Positions 18,001-26,411 are shown, numbered from the stretch's first letter. The stretch: 64,000 bases of DNA from Caedimonas sp. (GCA_016794245.1 JAEUKR010000039.1:99005-163004), one strand, 5' to 3'. The notes: generated by a model not told the origin, from the letters alone. Program-made: numbers and translations.

Positions 18001-18459
18001 TTAAAACCTTAATTCTTGTGTAACCGTAAGATTCCAGAAAGATTCAAGTTTTTGCAGGGATGATTTGAGAGTTTTCAAATCCTGGTCGTTAAGTGAATGG
18101 TGCTTCATATTTCTGGTATGTTGCTCCAGAATGCTGTCAAAATTTTGAAACAGCTCCAAGCCCTTGGGGGAGAGCCTTACATGGCTGGAACGCTTGTCAT
18201 GGATGGATTGTTCTTGAACCAGATAGCCATTTTCCAACATTTTCTTCAAATTATACGTGACATTTGAACCAAGGTAATAGCCGCGATTGGTCACTTCTCC
18301 AACCGTTAGTTGATTTTCACCGATATTATAAAGAATAAAACATTGAATGTGGCTAATATCCTGGATCTGCATCCGATCCAGTTCAGCTTTGATCACATCA
18401 AGAAACAAGCGATGAAGACGCTCAATTGTCATTATGACATCAAAATAAACCTCTTTCAC
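18001..18459 (-). CDS. MarR-family winged-helix regulator (LdtR-like)
   Basis: The 152-residue protein is a MarR-type dimeric DNA-binding regulator: an N-terminal helix pair, LTVGEVTNRGYYLGSNVTYNLKKMLENGYL as the helix-turn-helix region around residues 50-80, then the wing with DKRSSHVRLSPKG. The RGYYLGSNV(T/S)YNLKK stretch recalls the alphaproteobacterial LdtR group, where a homologue controls an L,D-transpeptidase; this is recognition from memory. A symmetric TTATTCAGAATAA lies 25 bases upstream of its start and suggests autoregulation. It sits between mutL and rlpA, transcribed away from rlpA. Confidence 0.82.
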   Translation of the reverse strand: MKEVYFDVIMTIERLHRLFLDVIKAELDRMQIQDISHIQCFILYNIGENQLTVGEVTNRGYYLGSNVTYNLKKMLENGYLVQEQSIHDKRSSHVRLSPKGLELFQNFDSILEQHTRNMKHHSLNDQDLKTLKSSLQKLESFWNLTVTQELRF

Positions 18460-18484
18460 AAGTTTTCTCCTTGGTAAATATTTT

Positions 18485-18497
18485 TTATTCAGAATAA
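18485..18497. promoter_or_regulatory. Palindromic candidate operator upstream of the MarR gene
   Basis: TTATTC-A-GAATAA is a perfect 6+6 inverted repeat about 25 bases upstream of the MarR start codon, in a position where bound regulator would block transcription. A near copy lies at 17857-17870. Confidence 0.5.
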
Positions 18498-18591
18498 ATT
18501 ATGAGCAGTTAAATTTTAATTAAGGTCAATCTATTCCGTCATTATAAAATTTTATAACAATTTTATATACCTCTTGAATAAACAAGCTGTT

Positions 18592-18727
18592 GTACTTTTC
18601 GTCTTTCAAGATTTAAGAGCGTCGGACATCACGATCCGTCTTGTTCACATCCCCCTCCTGTGCGCGGCGTTTCCTCGTGCGATTTTGCCTGAAAATTCCC
18701 ATGCCATGGTTTGTTATGGAAGAAGCT
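18592..18727 (+). repeat. Chimeric type A (left) / type B (right) repeat, degenerate
   Basis: The left part (GTACTTTTCGTCTTTCAAGA, GTCGGACATCACGATCCGTC) follows type A. The right part (CGGCGTTTCCTCGTGCG, TTTTGCCTGAAAATTCCC, GTTATGGAAGAAGC) follows type B. It occupies much of the 363-base gap between the MarR gene and rlpA; the rest, 18728-18822, holds no clear signal. Confidence 0.65.
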
Positions 18728-18822
18728 TGATGTAGGGGAAGAGAAAAAACTCTTTTCAGAACATGTAAGACGATTTATAACTTTAAACGAGGGTATGAAG
18801 AAGGCTGTGACTGTTAAGCGTT

Positions 18823-20004
18823 ATGCCCAAAAAGAATCGAGAGGCGAAGATTTTATTGATTGGCAAGAAATCGTTGATTGGCTTTATGATTGCGCGAGCG
18901 TCAGTCTGTCTTTTCATATTGGCTCTGGTCGGCTGTAGCGGTTCTCAGGTCGATCAACTTCCCTATGGCGGGACGTATACGCCATGTGAACCCAAGTTTG
19001 CAAAGAAAGCCTATAACAGGACTTACGAAATCAAGGGGGTTACGTACACCCCGCAACCTCACTATGAACTGAATGAGATCGGGATTGCCTCTTACTACGG
19101 GGGAACGGATATCTTTCATGGTCGGACGACCTCTAACGGGGAAATCTTCGACATGAATCATATCAGCGCGGCGCATAAGACGCTGCCTATTCCCTGTATC
19201 GTTCGCGTGACGAACCTTGAAAATGGCCGCAGTCTTAAAGTCAAGATAAATGATCGCGGACCTTTTATTGAGGGAAGAATTATTGATGTTTCAAGGAAAA
19301 CAGCCCAATTGCTTGGTTTTTATCATAAAGGAACAGCCAAAGTTCATGTTGAAACAGTGATGCCGGACACAATTCTGCTTGCGCGCGGACATTTGAATGA
19401 CGAGACTATCCAGTTGGCTGAAGTTTCAAATGAAGCCCCGCCTTTGACGTCGTTGCCCGTGGTTGCTTCTTCTAAAGTTGTTTCTTCCAGGGCTTCTTCT
19501 TCGGCGGCTGCTCCCCATCAACGTATGAAACATACCAAAAAACGGAACAACGGAGAAATTTACCTTGCCTCCAATGATAATAATAAAGATATAGGTGTGC
19601 GGGAAAAAATGGTAGGCGCGAGCGCTGTCAATGTTTCCGTTCCTTCTCAGGCAAATGCGTCTTCCTCTCTCATTCCTGCCAAAGCCCCGCACCCTGTAAG
19701 ACCCTTGGTCAAACCAGCTGTTTATAATCCTTTGGTTCAACTTCCTCCCGTTATTCGCGGAAGTCGCGGCTATTTTGTACAAGCGGGTGTCTTTAGAAGT
19801 TCTGCGTCCGCTCAAAGTGTTCATAAAAAACTTCAAAAACTTTTGGCGCCTCCTTATGTCAAGCTGGAAAGTGCCAGTTTTGGATCGGTAAAAATTTTTC
19901 GGATTCTTGTCGGCCCCTTTCGGAGTAGTCAGGAAGCTAAAACATTGTTAAAAAAAGTATCGTTGGCTGGTCATGAAGAAGCCGTCATTGTTTACAATGG
20001 ATAA
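18823..20004 (+). CDS. rlpA: Septal ring lytic transglycosylase RlpA
   Basis: RlpA is an outer-membrane lipoprotein that cleaves denuded peptidoglycan at the septum. The lipobox LVGC places the lipidated cysteine at residue 38. The double-psi beta-barrel catalytic domain follows (GIASYYG, GRTTSNGEIFD, then VKINDRGPF), then a Ser/Ala-rich linker, then a C-terminal SPOR domain (GYFVQAGVFRSSASAQ to the end) that binds septal glycan. The start is uncertain: the ATG at 18886 gives a shorter, more typical signal peptide, and neither has a strong Shine-Dalgarno. It precedes the D-Ala-D-Ala carboxypeptidase gene, as in many Gram-negatives. Confidence 0.9.
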   Translation: MPKKNREAKILLIGKKSLIGFMIARASVCLFILALVGCSGSQVDQLPYGGTYTPCEPKFAKKAYNRTYEIKGVTYTPQPHYELNEIGIASYYGGTDIFHGRTTSNGEIFDMNHISAAHKTLPIPCIVRVTNLENGRSLKVKINDRGPFIEGRIIDVSRKTAQLLGFYHKGTAKVHVETVMPDTILLARGHLNDETIQLAEVSNEAPPLTSLPVVASSKVVSSRASSSAAAPHQRMKHTKKRNNGEIYLASNDNNKDIGVREKMVGASAVNVSVPSQANASSSLIPAKAPHPVRPLVKPAVYNPLVQLPPVIRGSRGYFVQAGVFRSSASAQSVHKKLQKLLAPPYVKLESASFGSVKIFRILVGPFRSSQEAKTLLKKVSLAGHEEAVIVYNG

Positions 20005-20019
20005 AGTGGGTACGCTGAG

Positions 20020-21318
20020 ATGAAAATATACCCTTTGCATTTCGAAATCTGGCAGTGTTGGACATTAGGATTCGTCCTGCTCACATGCTTATTGTACGCT
20101 TTATATGCTGCGCGGGACGCACTGCGTGTCCGCTACCCCGGATTTCGAAATTCTTTGAATATAGGGCGCATATTCTTCTCGCTGTTTTTAAGCGTCTTGA
20201 TGGCCTCATCTCTGAGCGCGGCGCTTGAGACAACACCTTCCTCTGTTCAAAAAGGCCCTTCTTTATATTCCAGGCAAGCCATTTTGATTGATCTGACGAC
20301 AGGAGAGGTTCTGTTTGAGAAGAACGCCGATGAGCGAATGCCGCCTTCATCCATGAGTAAAATCATGACAACTTATCTTGTGTTTGAAGAACTGAAAGCA
20401 GGCCGGCTGAAGATGACGGATACCTTTCCCGTCAGTGAGAAAGCATGGCGTAAAAGGGGATCAAAGATGTTCCTCAAATTGCATTCTCAGGTAAGCGTGG
20501 CGGATCTGTTGCGTGGCGCGATTGTTCAGTCTGGCAACGATGCCTGCATTACTCTGGCGGAAGGACTTGCGGGGAGCGAAGAAACGTTCGCAACACAAAT
20601 GATGCAGGCCGCTAGGGAAATAGGACTCTCAAATTCAAACTTTGTGAACGCCACGGGCTGGCCTGATGATAATCATTATGCGACAGCGCGTGATTTAGCC
20701 CTTATTACCCACAAGTTAATCGAGAAATTTCCTGACTATTATCCTCTTTACGCTGAGCGGGAGTTTACTTATAACGCTATTCGTCAAATGAATCGAAACC
20801 CTCTTCTTGCTTCTTTTCCAGGGGCGGATGGGCTAAAAACAGGCGCTACGGATGCCGGGGGTTTTGGCCTCATCGGGTCGGCTCTTCAGGGAGAGCGACG
20901 CTTGATCATGGTCATTAATGGGGCTGAATCGAAAAAAAAACGAGCGATAGATTCTAAAGCCCTTATGCAATGGGGGTTTAGCAACTTCGTCAGTTCGCGG
21001 CTTTACAACCGTGATCAAGTCATAGACCAGGCAGACGTATGGTTGGGTCATAAACCGCGCGTAGGCTTGAAAGTCGCCCGTAACGTCAACATAACGCTTC
21101 CGCGTCAGGATATTAAAAACTTGAAAGTTGATCTGGTCTATCAGGGACCGGTTGCGGCGCCTGTCCAGGCAGACCAGAAGATAGGGAATTTAATCGTTTC
21201 CATGCCCAACAAGCCTGACATGGTTATTCCCGTTGTGGCGGCGGAATCAGTAGGCAGAGCAGGATTTTTGTCAAAAATAGAGGCGGTCTTTTCTTATTTT
21301 TTTATAAGATCATCATGA
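20020..21318 (+). CDS. D-alanyl-D-alanine carboxypeptidase (DacA/PBP5-like) with a repeat-encoded N-terminus
   Basis: This periplasmic enzyme trims the terminal D-Ala from peptidoglycan stem peptides. The peptidase S11 motifs are complete: SMSK with the nucleophile Ser111 and Lys114, SGN at 171-173 and KTG at 273-275, followed by the C-terminal all-beta domain and a final membrane-associating helix (IEAVFSYFFI). From the first ATG, residues 3-48 are encoded by a type A repeat; a conventional signal peptide (FFSLFLSVLMASSLSA) follows. A TTG at 20154 would give a protein starting just before that signal peptide. Whether the repeat part is translated is open; it contains a hydrophobic run of its own. 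Confidence 0.88.
   Translation: MKIYPLHFEIWQCWTLGFVLLTCLLYALYAARDALRVRYPGFRNSLNIGRIFFSLFLSVLMASSLSAALETTPSSVQKGPSLYSRQAILIDLTTGEVLFEKNADERMPPSSMSKIMTTYLVFEELKAGRLKMTDTFPVSEKAWRKRGSKMFLKLHSQVSVADLLRGAIVQSGNDACITLAEGLAGSEETFATQMMQAAREIGLSNSNFVNATGWPDDNHYATARDLALITHKLIEKFPDYYPLYAEREFTYNAIRQMNRNPLLASFPGADGLKTGATDAGGFGLIGSALQGERRLIMVINGAESKKKRAIDSKALMQWGFSNFVSSRLYNRDQVIDQADVWLGHKPRVGLKVARNVNITLPRQDIKNLKVDLVYQGPVAAPVQADQKIGNLIVSMPNKPDMVIPVVAAESVGRAGFLSKIEAVFSYFFIRSS
20028..20162 (+). repeat. Type A repeat at the 5' end of the dacA-like gene
   Basis: The copy starts ATACCCTTTGCATTTCGAAA and ends GAAATTCTTTGAATAT, with TTAGGATTCGTCCTGCTCAC inside. It contains no stop in the dacA-like frame and directly abuts the signal-peptide coding region. 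Confidence 0.8.
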
Positions 21319-21346
21319 TACCCAAATCTTGAAACGCGAAGGGTAT
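21318..21346. repeat. Type A ends without a core (29-base remnant)
   Basis: ATACCCAAATCTTGAAACGCGAAGGGTAT consists of a right-type and a left-type terminus joined directly (the first 13 bases then the last 16). It overlaps the last base of the dacA-like stop codon and ends 4 bases before tmk. It may be an internal deletion product. Confidence 0.65.
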
Positions 21347-21350
21347 AAGA

Positions 21351-21980
21351 ATGGAACGCGGTAAATTTATTACTTTGGAAGGTGGAGAAGGCGCGGGAAA
21401 ATCAACGCAGATCCCTTATCTTAAATCTTTTTTGGAAGCGCGGGGCTATCAGGTGGTGATCACGCGTGAACCGGGCGGAAGTCCTGGGGCGGAGCTGATT
21501 CGAAAATTGCTTCTGGAGGGAACACCCACAAGATGGGAGCCTTTGACGGAATACCTTTTGTTGAGTGCGGCCCGCCGAGACCATATTGAAAAGGTCATTA
21601 AACCCGCTCTTGAACAAGGGAAATGGGTGGTCTGTGATCGTTTTTTTGACTCTTCCCTTGCTTATCAAGGTGCGGGCGGCGGTATAAAGGAAGAGATCCT
21701 TCAACAAATTTATGATGCGATTGCGCCTTATTTTGAGCCTGACATCACATTTATATTTGACCTGCCCATCGAGATCGGTCTTCAGAGAGCAAAAACGCGT
21801 TCTTTTGGTCTGGAGGATCGTTTTGAGCAAATGCCTTTTGATTTTCATCAACGTGTTCAGGATAAATTCAGGCAGATATCAGCAAAAAATCCCCACCGCT
21901 GTTATCTGGTTCAGGCGCACCATACTGTGGAAGATATTTCAAAAGAACTTCAAAGTCATATGATAAAATTGTTAAAGTAA
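21351..21980 (+). CDS. tmk: Thymidylate kinase
   Basis: Tmk phosphorylates dTMP to dTDP for DNA synthesis. The 209-residue protein shows the P-loop GGEGAGKST near residue 10, TREPGGSPGAE, the DRFFDSSLAYQG motif and a lid region (TRSFGLEDRFEQ). Length is normal. Its stop is one base before holB, so the two are co-transcribed, a conserved bacterial pair. Confidence 0.95.
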   Translation: MERGKFITLEGGEGAGKSTQIPYLKSFLEARGYQVVITREPGGSPGAELIRKLLLEGTPTRWEPLTEYLLLSAARRDHIEKVIKPALEQGKWVVCDRFFDSSLAYQGAGGGIKEEILQQIYDAIAPYFEPDITFIFDLPIEIGLQRAKTRSFGLEDRFEQMPFDFHQRVQDKFRQISAKNPHRCYLVQAHHTVEDISKELQSHMIKLLK

Positions 21981-21981
21981 A

Positions 21982-23016
21982 GTGATGTCGAATTTGACCC
22001 CTGCCACCAATCCTTGTATTTTCGGGGCGGATCCCCTGATCTCGCGATTTTTAGGGTATCGTTTGCCACAAAGTATGATTCTTTCAGGCCCCAAAGGTGT
22101 GGGAAAAGCGACTTTTGCGTATCATTTGGCGCGGTACCTTTTTCAGGGAAAAAAGGAAACGTTTTCGGTTGATCCCGAAACGCCTCTTTTCGGGCGGGTT
22201 TCTATGGGTTCTCACGGAGATTTGAGAGTCATTCAACGTGAATTGAATACGGCGGGAAAAATGGCACGAGATATCTCTATCGAGTCCATCCGTAACGTTG
22301 TTCAGTTTTTGCAGTCTACGCCACTCGAAGGAGGATGGCGCATCATTATGATTGACAGTGTGGATGAACTCAATTCCAAAGCTGCCAACGCGTTGCTGAA
22401 GACGTTAGAAGAGCCTCCGCGGAAGACCTTGATCATCCTGATTTCGCATAGTTTGGGGCGCGTTTTACCCACGCTTAAATCGCGCTGCATCCGATATGAA
22501 ATGCTCCCCTTGAATGATTGTGAGATGGACAAAACCCTGGCTCATTTGTTGCCTCAAGCGTCCAGACAGGAACGGGGTTTTTTGATCAGTTGTGCTGAGG
22601 GATGTCCAGGACGTGCCGTTGCTTTGGCTCGTTTAGGGGGAAAAGGATTTTATGAACACTTCTTAAAGGTTCTGAAAGGGGTTTCTTCAGGTGATCTTCG
22701 TCCAGTCATTGCCTTGATTGATCAGCTGTTGGCACAACCAGAAGCAGAAATATCCTATGACGCATTCGGACAATTTTTTTCCTGGTGGTTGGCACGTGTC
22801 GTTTCTTTTCTCTCTTCCCCCGCAAGGGCGAAAGATGAAGAAGACGCCGTTGTTTTGGCGCTGCTTCACAAACATTCCGTTTCTTTTTGGCTCGACTTTT
22901 GGCCTCATGCAACGAAAATACTCACGCAAACGCAGGAATATAGCCTTGATCGTCGCCACGTTTTAATGTGTATCTTTTACGAAATGATGGTCGGTAAAAC
23001 AGGCTTTGTTTTTTAA
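21982..23016 (+). CDS. holB: DNA polymerase III subunit delta' HolB
   Basis: Delta' is part of the clamp loader that places the sliding clamp on DNA. The 344-residue AAA+ protein has a degenerate Walker A (GPKGVGKAT), a sensor region (NALLKTLEEPPRKTLIILISHSL) and SRC (LKSRCIRYEML), as expected for delta'. The zinc-binding cysteines of some homologues are absent. The frame begins with GTG followed directly by ATG, and either may be used. Confidence 0.92.
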   Translation: MMSNLTPATNPCIFGADPLISRFLGYRLPQSMILSGPKGVGKATFAYHLARYLFQGKKETFSVDPETPLFGRVSMGSHGDLRVIQRELNTAGKMARDISIESIRNVVQFLQSTPLEGGWRIIMIDSVDELNSKAANALLKTLEEPPRKTLIILISHSLGRVLPTLKSRCIRYEMLPLNDCEMDKTLAHLLPQASRQERGFLISCAEGCPGRAVALARLGGKGFYEHFLKVLKGVSSGDLRPVIALIDQLLAQPEAEISYDAFGQFFSWWLARVVSFLSSPARAKDEEDAVVLALLHKHSVSFWLDFWPHATKILTQTQEYSLDRRHVLMCIFYEMMVGKTGFVF

Positions 23017-23713
23017 ATTACGCCATCATCTCTTTAAACACAAAAAATATCGTGATATTAATCATCGTCAGCTTAGATGGATTAGTATCGTGCGTCAGTT
23101 TTTCAAATATTTTTTGTCTTTTTTGTCTATTCTTTTTCTGAGTGTTTCTTTCATGGTAGGAAATCCGCCAGAAATTGTTACTTCAAACATCGGCAAATGG
23201 CTTGAATTATTTGGATTTATAAATATTCCTAGGTGGATTCACGGTACTACATTCCATATTATTCTATGGATATTTCTCATAGCTGGAATGTCCTCTCTTT
23301 TATTCCCTGTATTGAAAAAGTTTTTATTGAGCTCAAAAATAAGGATAGTTAAACAAAAAGAAGTATATAACTGGCATAGATTTAATTCTTCACTTGAAGA
23401 ATTAAATAAATTAATTGAGCAAAAGATACTGATTATTGATAGTCCCATTAACAAAAACATGAATTATAAAAACATATTTGAAAGACTAATTAAGGAGAGA
23501 GAAATAAGGTTTTCGACAAACCATGCTGGATATATTCTCTTAACAAAATATCAATTACCCCATAATTTATTGCTTCAACTATTGAAAACTGATTGCCTTA
23601 ATGGTAAGAAAATATATTATATGCGATTTATTGCAAATTCTGATAATAATCCTGAATTTAAAAGACTTTTGCTTAATCCAAAATGTAAATTTTCACCATA
23701 CTCGTCTCTCTAG
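23006..23713 (+). CDS. AT-rich orphan ORF, two predicted membrane segments
   Basis: I do not recognise this protein. The frame is open from a TTG overlapping holB; a later GTG (about 23089) or ATG (about 23153) may be the true start. Two membrane segments are visible (FLSFLSILFLSVSFMVG and FHIILWIFLIAGMSSLLF), followed by a Lys/Asn/Ile-rich soluble part of about 130 residues. Base composition is markedly more AT-rich than the neighbours. Imperfect inverted repeats at 23020-23036 and 23723-23739 frame it. Together this points to an acquired cassette rather than a core gene. It may be coding but is unverified. Confidence 0.5.
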   Translation: MFFKLRHHLFKHKKYRDINHRQLRWISIVRQFFKYFLSFLSILFLSVSFMVGNPPEIVTSNIGKWLELFGFINIPRWIHGTTFHIILWIFLIAGMSSLLFPVLKKFLLSSKIRIVKQKEVYNWHRFNSSLEELNKLIEQKILIIDSPINKNMNYKNIFERLIKEREIRFSTNHAGYILLTKYQLPHNLLLQLLKTDCLNGKKIYYMRFIANSDNNPEFKRLLLNPKCKFSPYSSL

Positions 23714-23739
23714 AGTTGTCTGTAAAGGGATGATGGCGT
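23020..23739. repeat. Inverted repeats framing the AT-rich ORF
   Basis: The left arm is ACGCCATCATCTCTTTA at 23020-23036 and the right arm is its near-complement, reading ACGCCATCATCCCTTTA on the minus strand, at 23723-23739: 16 of 17 positions agree. The sequences just outside are similar too (TAAATT before, TAAAATT after), resembling an imprecise target duplication. No transposase is present. Confidence 0.55.
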
Positions 23740-23773
23740 TAAAATTATATGGCAAAAGGTGGGCTTCAATCCT

Positions 23774-24061
23774 TTAATGCCTATTGAGACGATCACGCAA
23801 TTGCTTGCCGGTCTTAAAAAAAGGAACCCGTTTGGGATCGACTTTTACAGGGTCGCCAGTGCGTGGGTTGCGGCCTAAGCGAGAACGACGACTGCGTGTG
23901 GTAAATACTCCAAATCCGCGAAGTTCGACGCGATTGCCTTTAGCGAGCGCGGACGTGATTTCATCGAGGATTACAGTTATGCTTTTTTCTGCCTGAGCGA
24001 CTGTTAAGTGATGATTTGATTGGATTAATTTTTGTACGAGTTCAGATCGCGTCACTAACAC
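23774..24061 (-). CDS. ihfB: Integration host factor beta subunit / HU-family protein
   Basis: This 95-residue DNA-bending protein is of the HU/IHF fold: N-terminal helices ([25 protein letters not shown]), then [12 protein letters not shown] and the DNA-binding arm [43 protein letters not shown] favours IHF-beta over HU. It shapes the nucleoid and assists regulation and recombination. It is a single gene here, followed on its promoter side by a 346-base gap holding a repeat. Confidence 0.9.
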   Translation of the reverse strand: MLVTRSELVQKLIQSNHHLTVAQAEKSITVILDEITSALAKGNRVELRGFGVFTTRSRRSRLGRNPRTGDPVKVDPKRVPFFKTGKQLRDRLNRH

Positions 24062-24180
24062 CTCCCTTGAATAAATTATTCTATTTTTTTAAAAGAACCG
24101 CTATCAACATTAAAAGGATGCCAAATCTTCAAAGTATCGTCAAGCTTTATCAAGACTGAAAATTATGCTTTTCAAAGTAT

Positions 24181-24314
24181 ATAGCCTTCATTTTTCAAAA
24201 TCTGGAGGCATTGAACATCTGGATTCGTCCTGTTTCCATCCTTCACATACGTTGCCGTTTCTCGCGTGCTCTTGCCTAAAAATTTCCTTGTCTTGTTTGA
24301 AGATGAAAGAACTC
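24181..24314 (+). repeat. Chimeric type A (left) / type B (right) repeat
   Basis: It starts ATAGCCTTCATTTTTCAAAA with GAACATCTGGATTCGTCCTG as in type A. After the core it follows type B (GTTGCCGTTTCTCGCGTGCT, CTTGCCTAAAAATTTCC) and ends AAAGAACTC. It is the main content of the gap between ihfB and rpsI. Confidence 0.65.
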
Positions 24315-24407
24315 TTAAGGGGTCACAGCGGCTAAATGAAAGCCATCACTACGCATCTACCGCAAATATCCGTTGGGGCGTCAAACTCACCTCTTGTGTG
24401 ATTATTT

Positions 24408-24923
24408 TTATCGTTTTGAGAACTGGAAGCGTTTGCGTGCTTTGGCGCGACCATATTTTTTACGCTCAACGACTCGGCTGTCACGTGTCAAAAATCCTGA
24501 AGGTTTGAGAACGGGACGCAACTCAGGGTCATAATAAGTCAACGCTTTGCTGATTCCATGACGAATAGCACCAGCTTGCCCTGAAAGTCCACCGCCTGCG
24601 ACTGAGCAAATCACATCAAACTGTGATTCACGATTAACCTGCTTAAAAGGTTGGTTAATAATCATCTGTAATACAGAACGAGCAAAATAAGTGTGTCCTT
24701 CACGACCATTAACGGTAACCTTGCCTGATCCTGCCTTGATCCATACGCGCGCAACAGCATTTTTTCTTTTACCGGTAGCGTAGGAACGACCTTGTGCATC
24801 CAACTTTGGCGTCTGAGGGTTGACGTCACTGTTTTTTTTGGAAGGAAAGTCAGATTTGGAAACAGCCTCAGAGGACATAACAGCAGACTTCAAATCTTCA
24901 AGACCAACATGTTCTTGCGCCAT
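24408..24923 (-). CDS. rpsI: 30S ribosomal protein S9 (uS9)
   Basis: The C-terminal 130 residues are a standard uS9: [44 protein letters not shown] and the basic end [17 protein letters not shown] that reaches the ribosomal P site. An N-terminal extension of about 45 residues, polar and lysine-rich, precedes it, as seen in some alphaproteobacteria. It follows rplM by 6 bases on the same strand, the universal rplM-rpsI pair. Confidence 0.97.
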   Translation of the reverse strand: MAQEHVGLEDLKSAVMSSEAVSKSDFPSKKNSDVNPQTPKLDAQGRSYATGKRKNAVARVWIKAGSGKVTVNGREGHTYFARSVLQMIINQPFKQVNRESQFDVICSVAGGGLSGQAGAIRHGISKALTYYDPELRPVLKPSGFLTRDSRVVERKKYGRAKARKRFQFSKR

Positions 24924-24929
24924 ATTTGG

Positions 24930-25391
24930 TTAGCTCCTTCTATTTTTCTTGTTCATAACACCGATATCCAGAGGGCTTGGTTGTTGTGCTTCATGGGGAT
25001 GATCGACCCCCTTATATACCCGTAAATTACCCATTTGTTGACGCCCAAGGGGAGTGCGCGGAATCATTCGCTCGACGGCTTTTTCGATGACTCGTTCTGG
25101 AAAACGTCCTTCAAGGATTTGGCCGGCGCGACGTTCTTTAATGCCTCCCGGATATCCGGTATGCCAATAATAAACCTTATCTTTGACTTTATTGCCTGTC
25201 AGATGCACTTTGTCGGCGTTGACAACGATAATATGATCGCCACAATCGACATGAGGAGTATAATCAGGGCGATGTTTGCCGCGGAGGCGCAATGCAATCA
25301 TTGATGCCAGGCGTCCCAAAACAACGCGTTCAGCATCAATCACAATCCAATTTTTCTTTACTTCAGCAGGCTTTAGGGACAACGTCTTCAT
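24930..25391 (-). CDS. rplM: 50S ribosomal protein L13 (uL13)
   Basis: The 153-residue protein has the L13 motifs [54 protein letters not shown] and [20 protein letters not shown]. Length and N-terminus ([15 protein letters not shown]) are typical of the alphaproteobacterial form. It is the first gene of the rplM-rpsI operon. Confidence 0.97.
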   Translation of the reverse strand: MKTLSLKPAEVKKNWIVIDAERVVLGRLASMIALRLRGKHRPDYTPHVDCGDHIIVVNADKVHLTGNKVKDKVYYWHTGYPGGIKERRAGQILEGRFPERVIEKAVERMIPRTPLGRQQMGNLRVYKGVDHPHEAQQPSPLDIGVMNKKNRRS

Positions 25392-25435
25392 TTTGAATAT
25401 ACTCTTAATTTAACTTGACGCGCAATATCGCATAA

Positions 25436-25453
25436 ATCTCATTTAAGTGAGAT
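25436..25453. promoter_or_regulatory. Perfect inverted repeat upstream of rplM
   Basis: ATCTCA-TTTAAG-TGAGAT forms a 6+6 palindrome 45 bases upstream of the rplM start on the divergent side of the gap before rpmH. It could be an operator or a small hairpin. Nothing else supports a specific regulator. Confidence 0.35.
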
Positions 25454-25597
25454 CATCTGATACAGCACCTCACGGGCTTCGTCAATCATAAAAATATTAG
25501 TTTCTTCACGTTTTTAGCGCTTGCTGATCTTTCATGGCAAAAGCGCTCCTATGGTTCGAGAGAAATCAGGAACTTTAAAAATGACGCTGAAATTCTT

Positions 25598-25732
25598 GCC
25601 TCTTGCAAGCGTGGAGGCGGTTTCGATATTAAAGCCTTACTTGCAACTTTCATATTCTTCCCATGTCATATATGCGCTGGTTTACTTTGGTCTGAAAATC
25701 CGCGCATTCTATATCGGGATCTACAAAGAGTC
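25598..25732 (+). repeat. Degenerate type B repeat upstream of rpmH
   Basis: The ends GCCTCTTGC and ACAAAGAGTC and the inner GCGCTGGTTTACTTTGGTCTGAAAATCC resemble type B order and spacing (135 bases). It is the most decayed copy I list. The remaining bases of the 406-base gap between rplM and rpmH show no gene; a 120-codon open frame overlapping rpmH is not convincing. Confidence 0.45.
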
Positions 25733-25797
25733 TCTTGACACAATGACTGTAATGCCCTATGTAAAAAACCAAATCTTTAACTCAAGGAGTCTGTCTT

Positions 25798-25932
25798 GTG
25801 AAAAGAACATATCAACCCAGTCAGCTTGTGCGCAAGCGCCGTCATGGTTTCCGGGCACGTATGCAAACAGTGGGGGGTCGTAAAGTGATTGCGTCTCGTC
25901 GGTCTAAGGGCCGCGTACGTCTTTCGGCTTGA
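25798..25932 (+). CDS. rpmH: 50S ribosomal protein L34 (bL34)
   Basis: A 44-residue frame starting with GTG encodes [17 protein letters not shown], then [20 protein letters not shown] and RVRLSA, a full-length L34. A strong AAGGAG lies about 10 bases before the GTG. It is followed after 12 bases by rnpA, the near-universal rpmH-rnpA order. Confidence 0.97.
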   Translation: MKRTYQPSQLVRKRRHGFRARMQTVGGRKVIASRRSKGRVRLSA

Positions 25933-25944
25933 TACATTCTGACT

Positions 25945-26292
25945 TTGCTTTCTCTCAAAAAACGGCATGAGTTTAGTCGTCTTCAAAAAGAAGGCGTCAG
26001 GTGGGTTGCATCTTCCTTTATTTTGCAGATGATATCGTCAGAGACTCAAGACATACGAGTGGGATATATTGTTACACGCAAAATGGGGTCAGCGGTCACG
26101 CGTAACCGAGCGCGGCGAAGACTCAAGGAAGCCGTTCGATTGACATTTCCCACTTATGCTTCTGATGGCCAGGATTATGTTTTGATTGCAAGAACAAGTG
26201 CCTTGACACAGACTTTTAAAGTATTGCAAAAAGATTTGCTTTGGTCTCTGCGGCATGTGCAACGTCTTAAACGTGAAAAAGACGAAGGATAA
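25945..26292 (+). CDS. rnpA: Ribonuclease P protein component
   Basis: RnpA is the protein subunit that assists the RNase P RNA in 5' tRNA maturation. The 115-residue basic protein begins LKKRHEFSRLQKEG and carries the family motif RNRARRRLKEAVR near residue 53. The start is a TTG 12 bases after the rpmH stop; there is no ATG in a suitable place. It is part of the rpmH-rnpA-yidD-yidC-engB cluster. Confidence 0.93.
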   Translation: MLSLKKRHEFSRLQKEGVRWVASSFILQMISSETQDIRVGYIVTRKMGSAVTRNRARRRLKEAVRLTFPTYASDGQDYVLIARTSALTQTFKVLQKDLLWSLRHVQRLKREKDEG

Positions 26293-26411
26293 AACAAAAG
26301 ACGAATTTGTTATATCCGACGTTGCCAACTCTTGGAAGATGGATGAAAAGCGAAAGAAAAACAGGATACAACCCACCCACAATGTGAGTTGCGCATGACG
26401 TGCACTCTTGA

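Noticed and set aside
18711..18938. 75-codon ORF overlapping the rlpA start
   Set aside because: It overlaps the rlpA signal peptide in another frame and resembles no family.
25521..25883. 120-codon ORF before and overlapping rpmH
   Set aside because: The overlapping rpmH frame is certain and the remainder coincides with a decayed type B repeat.
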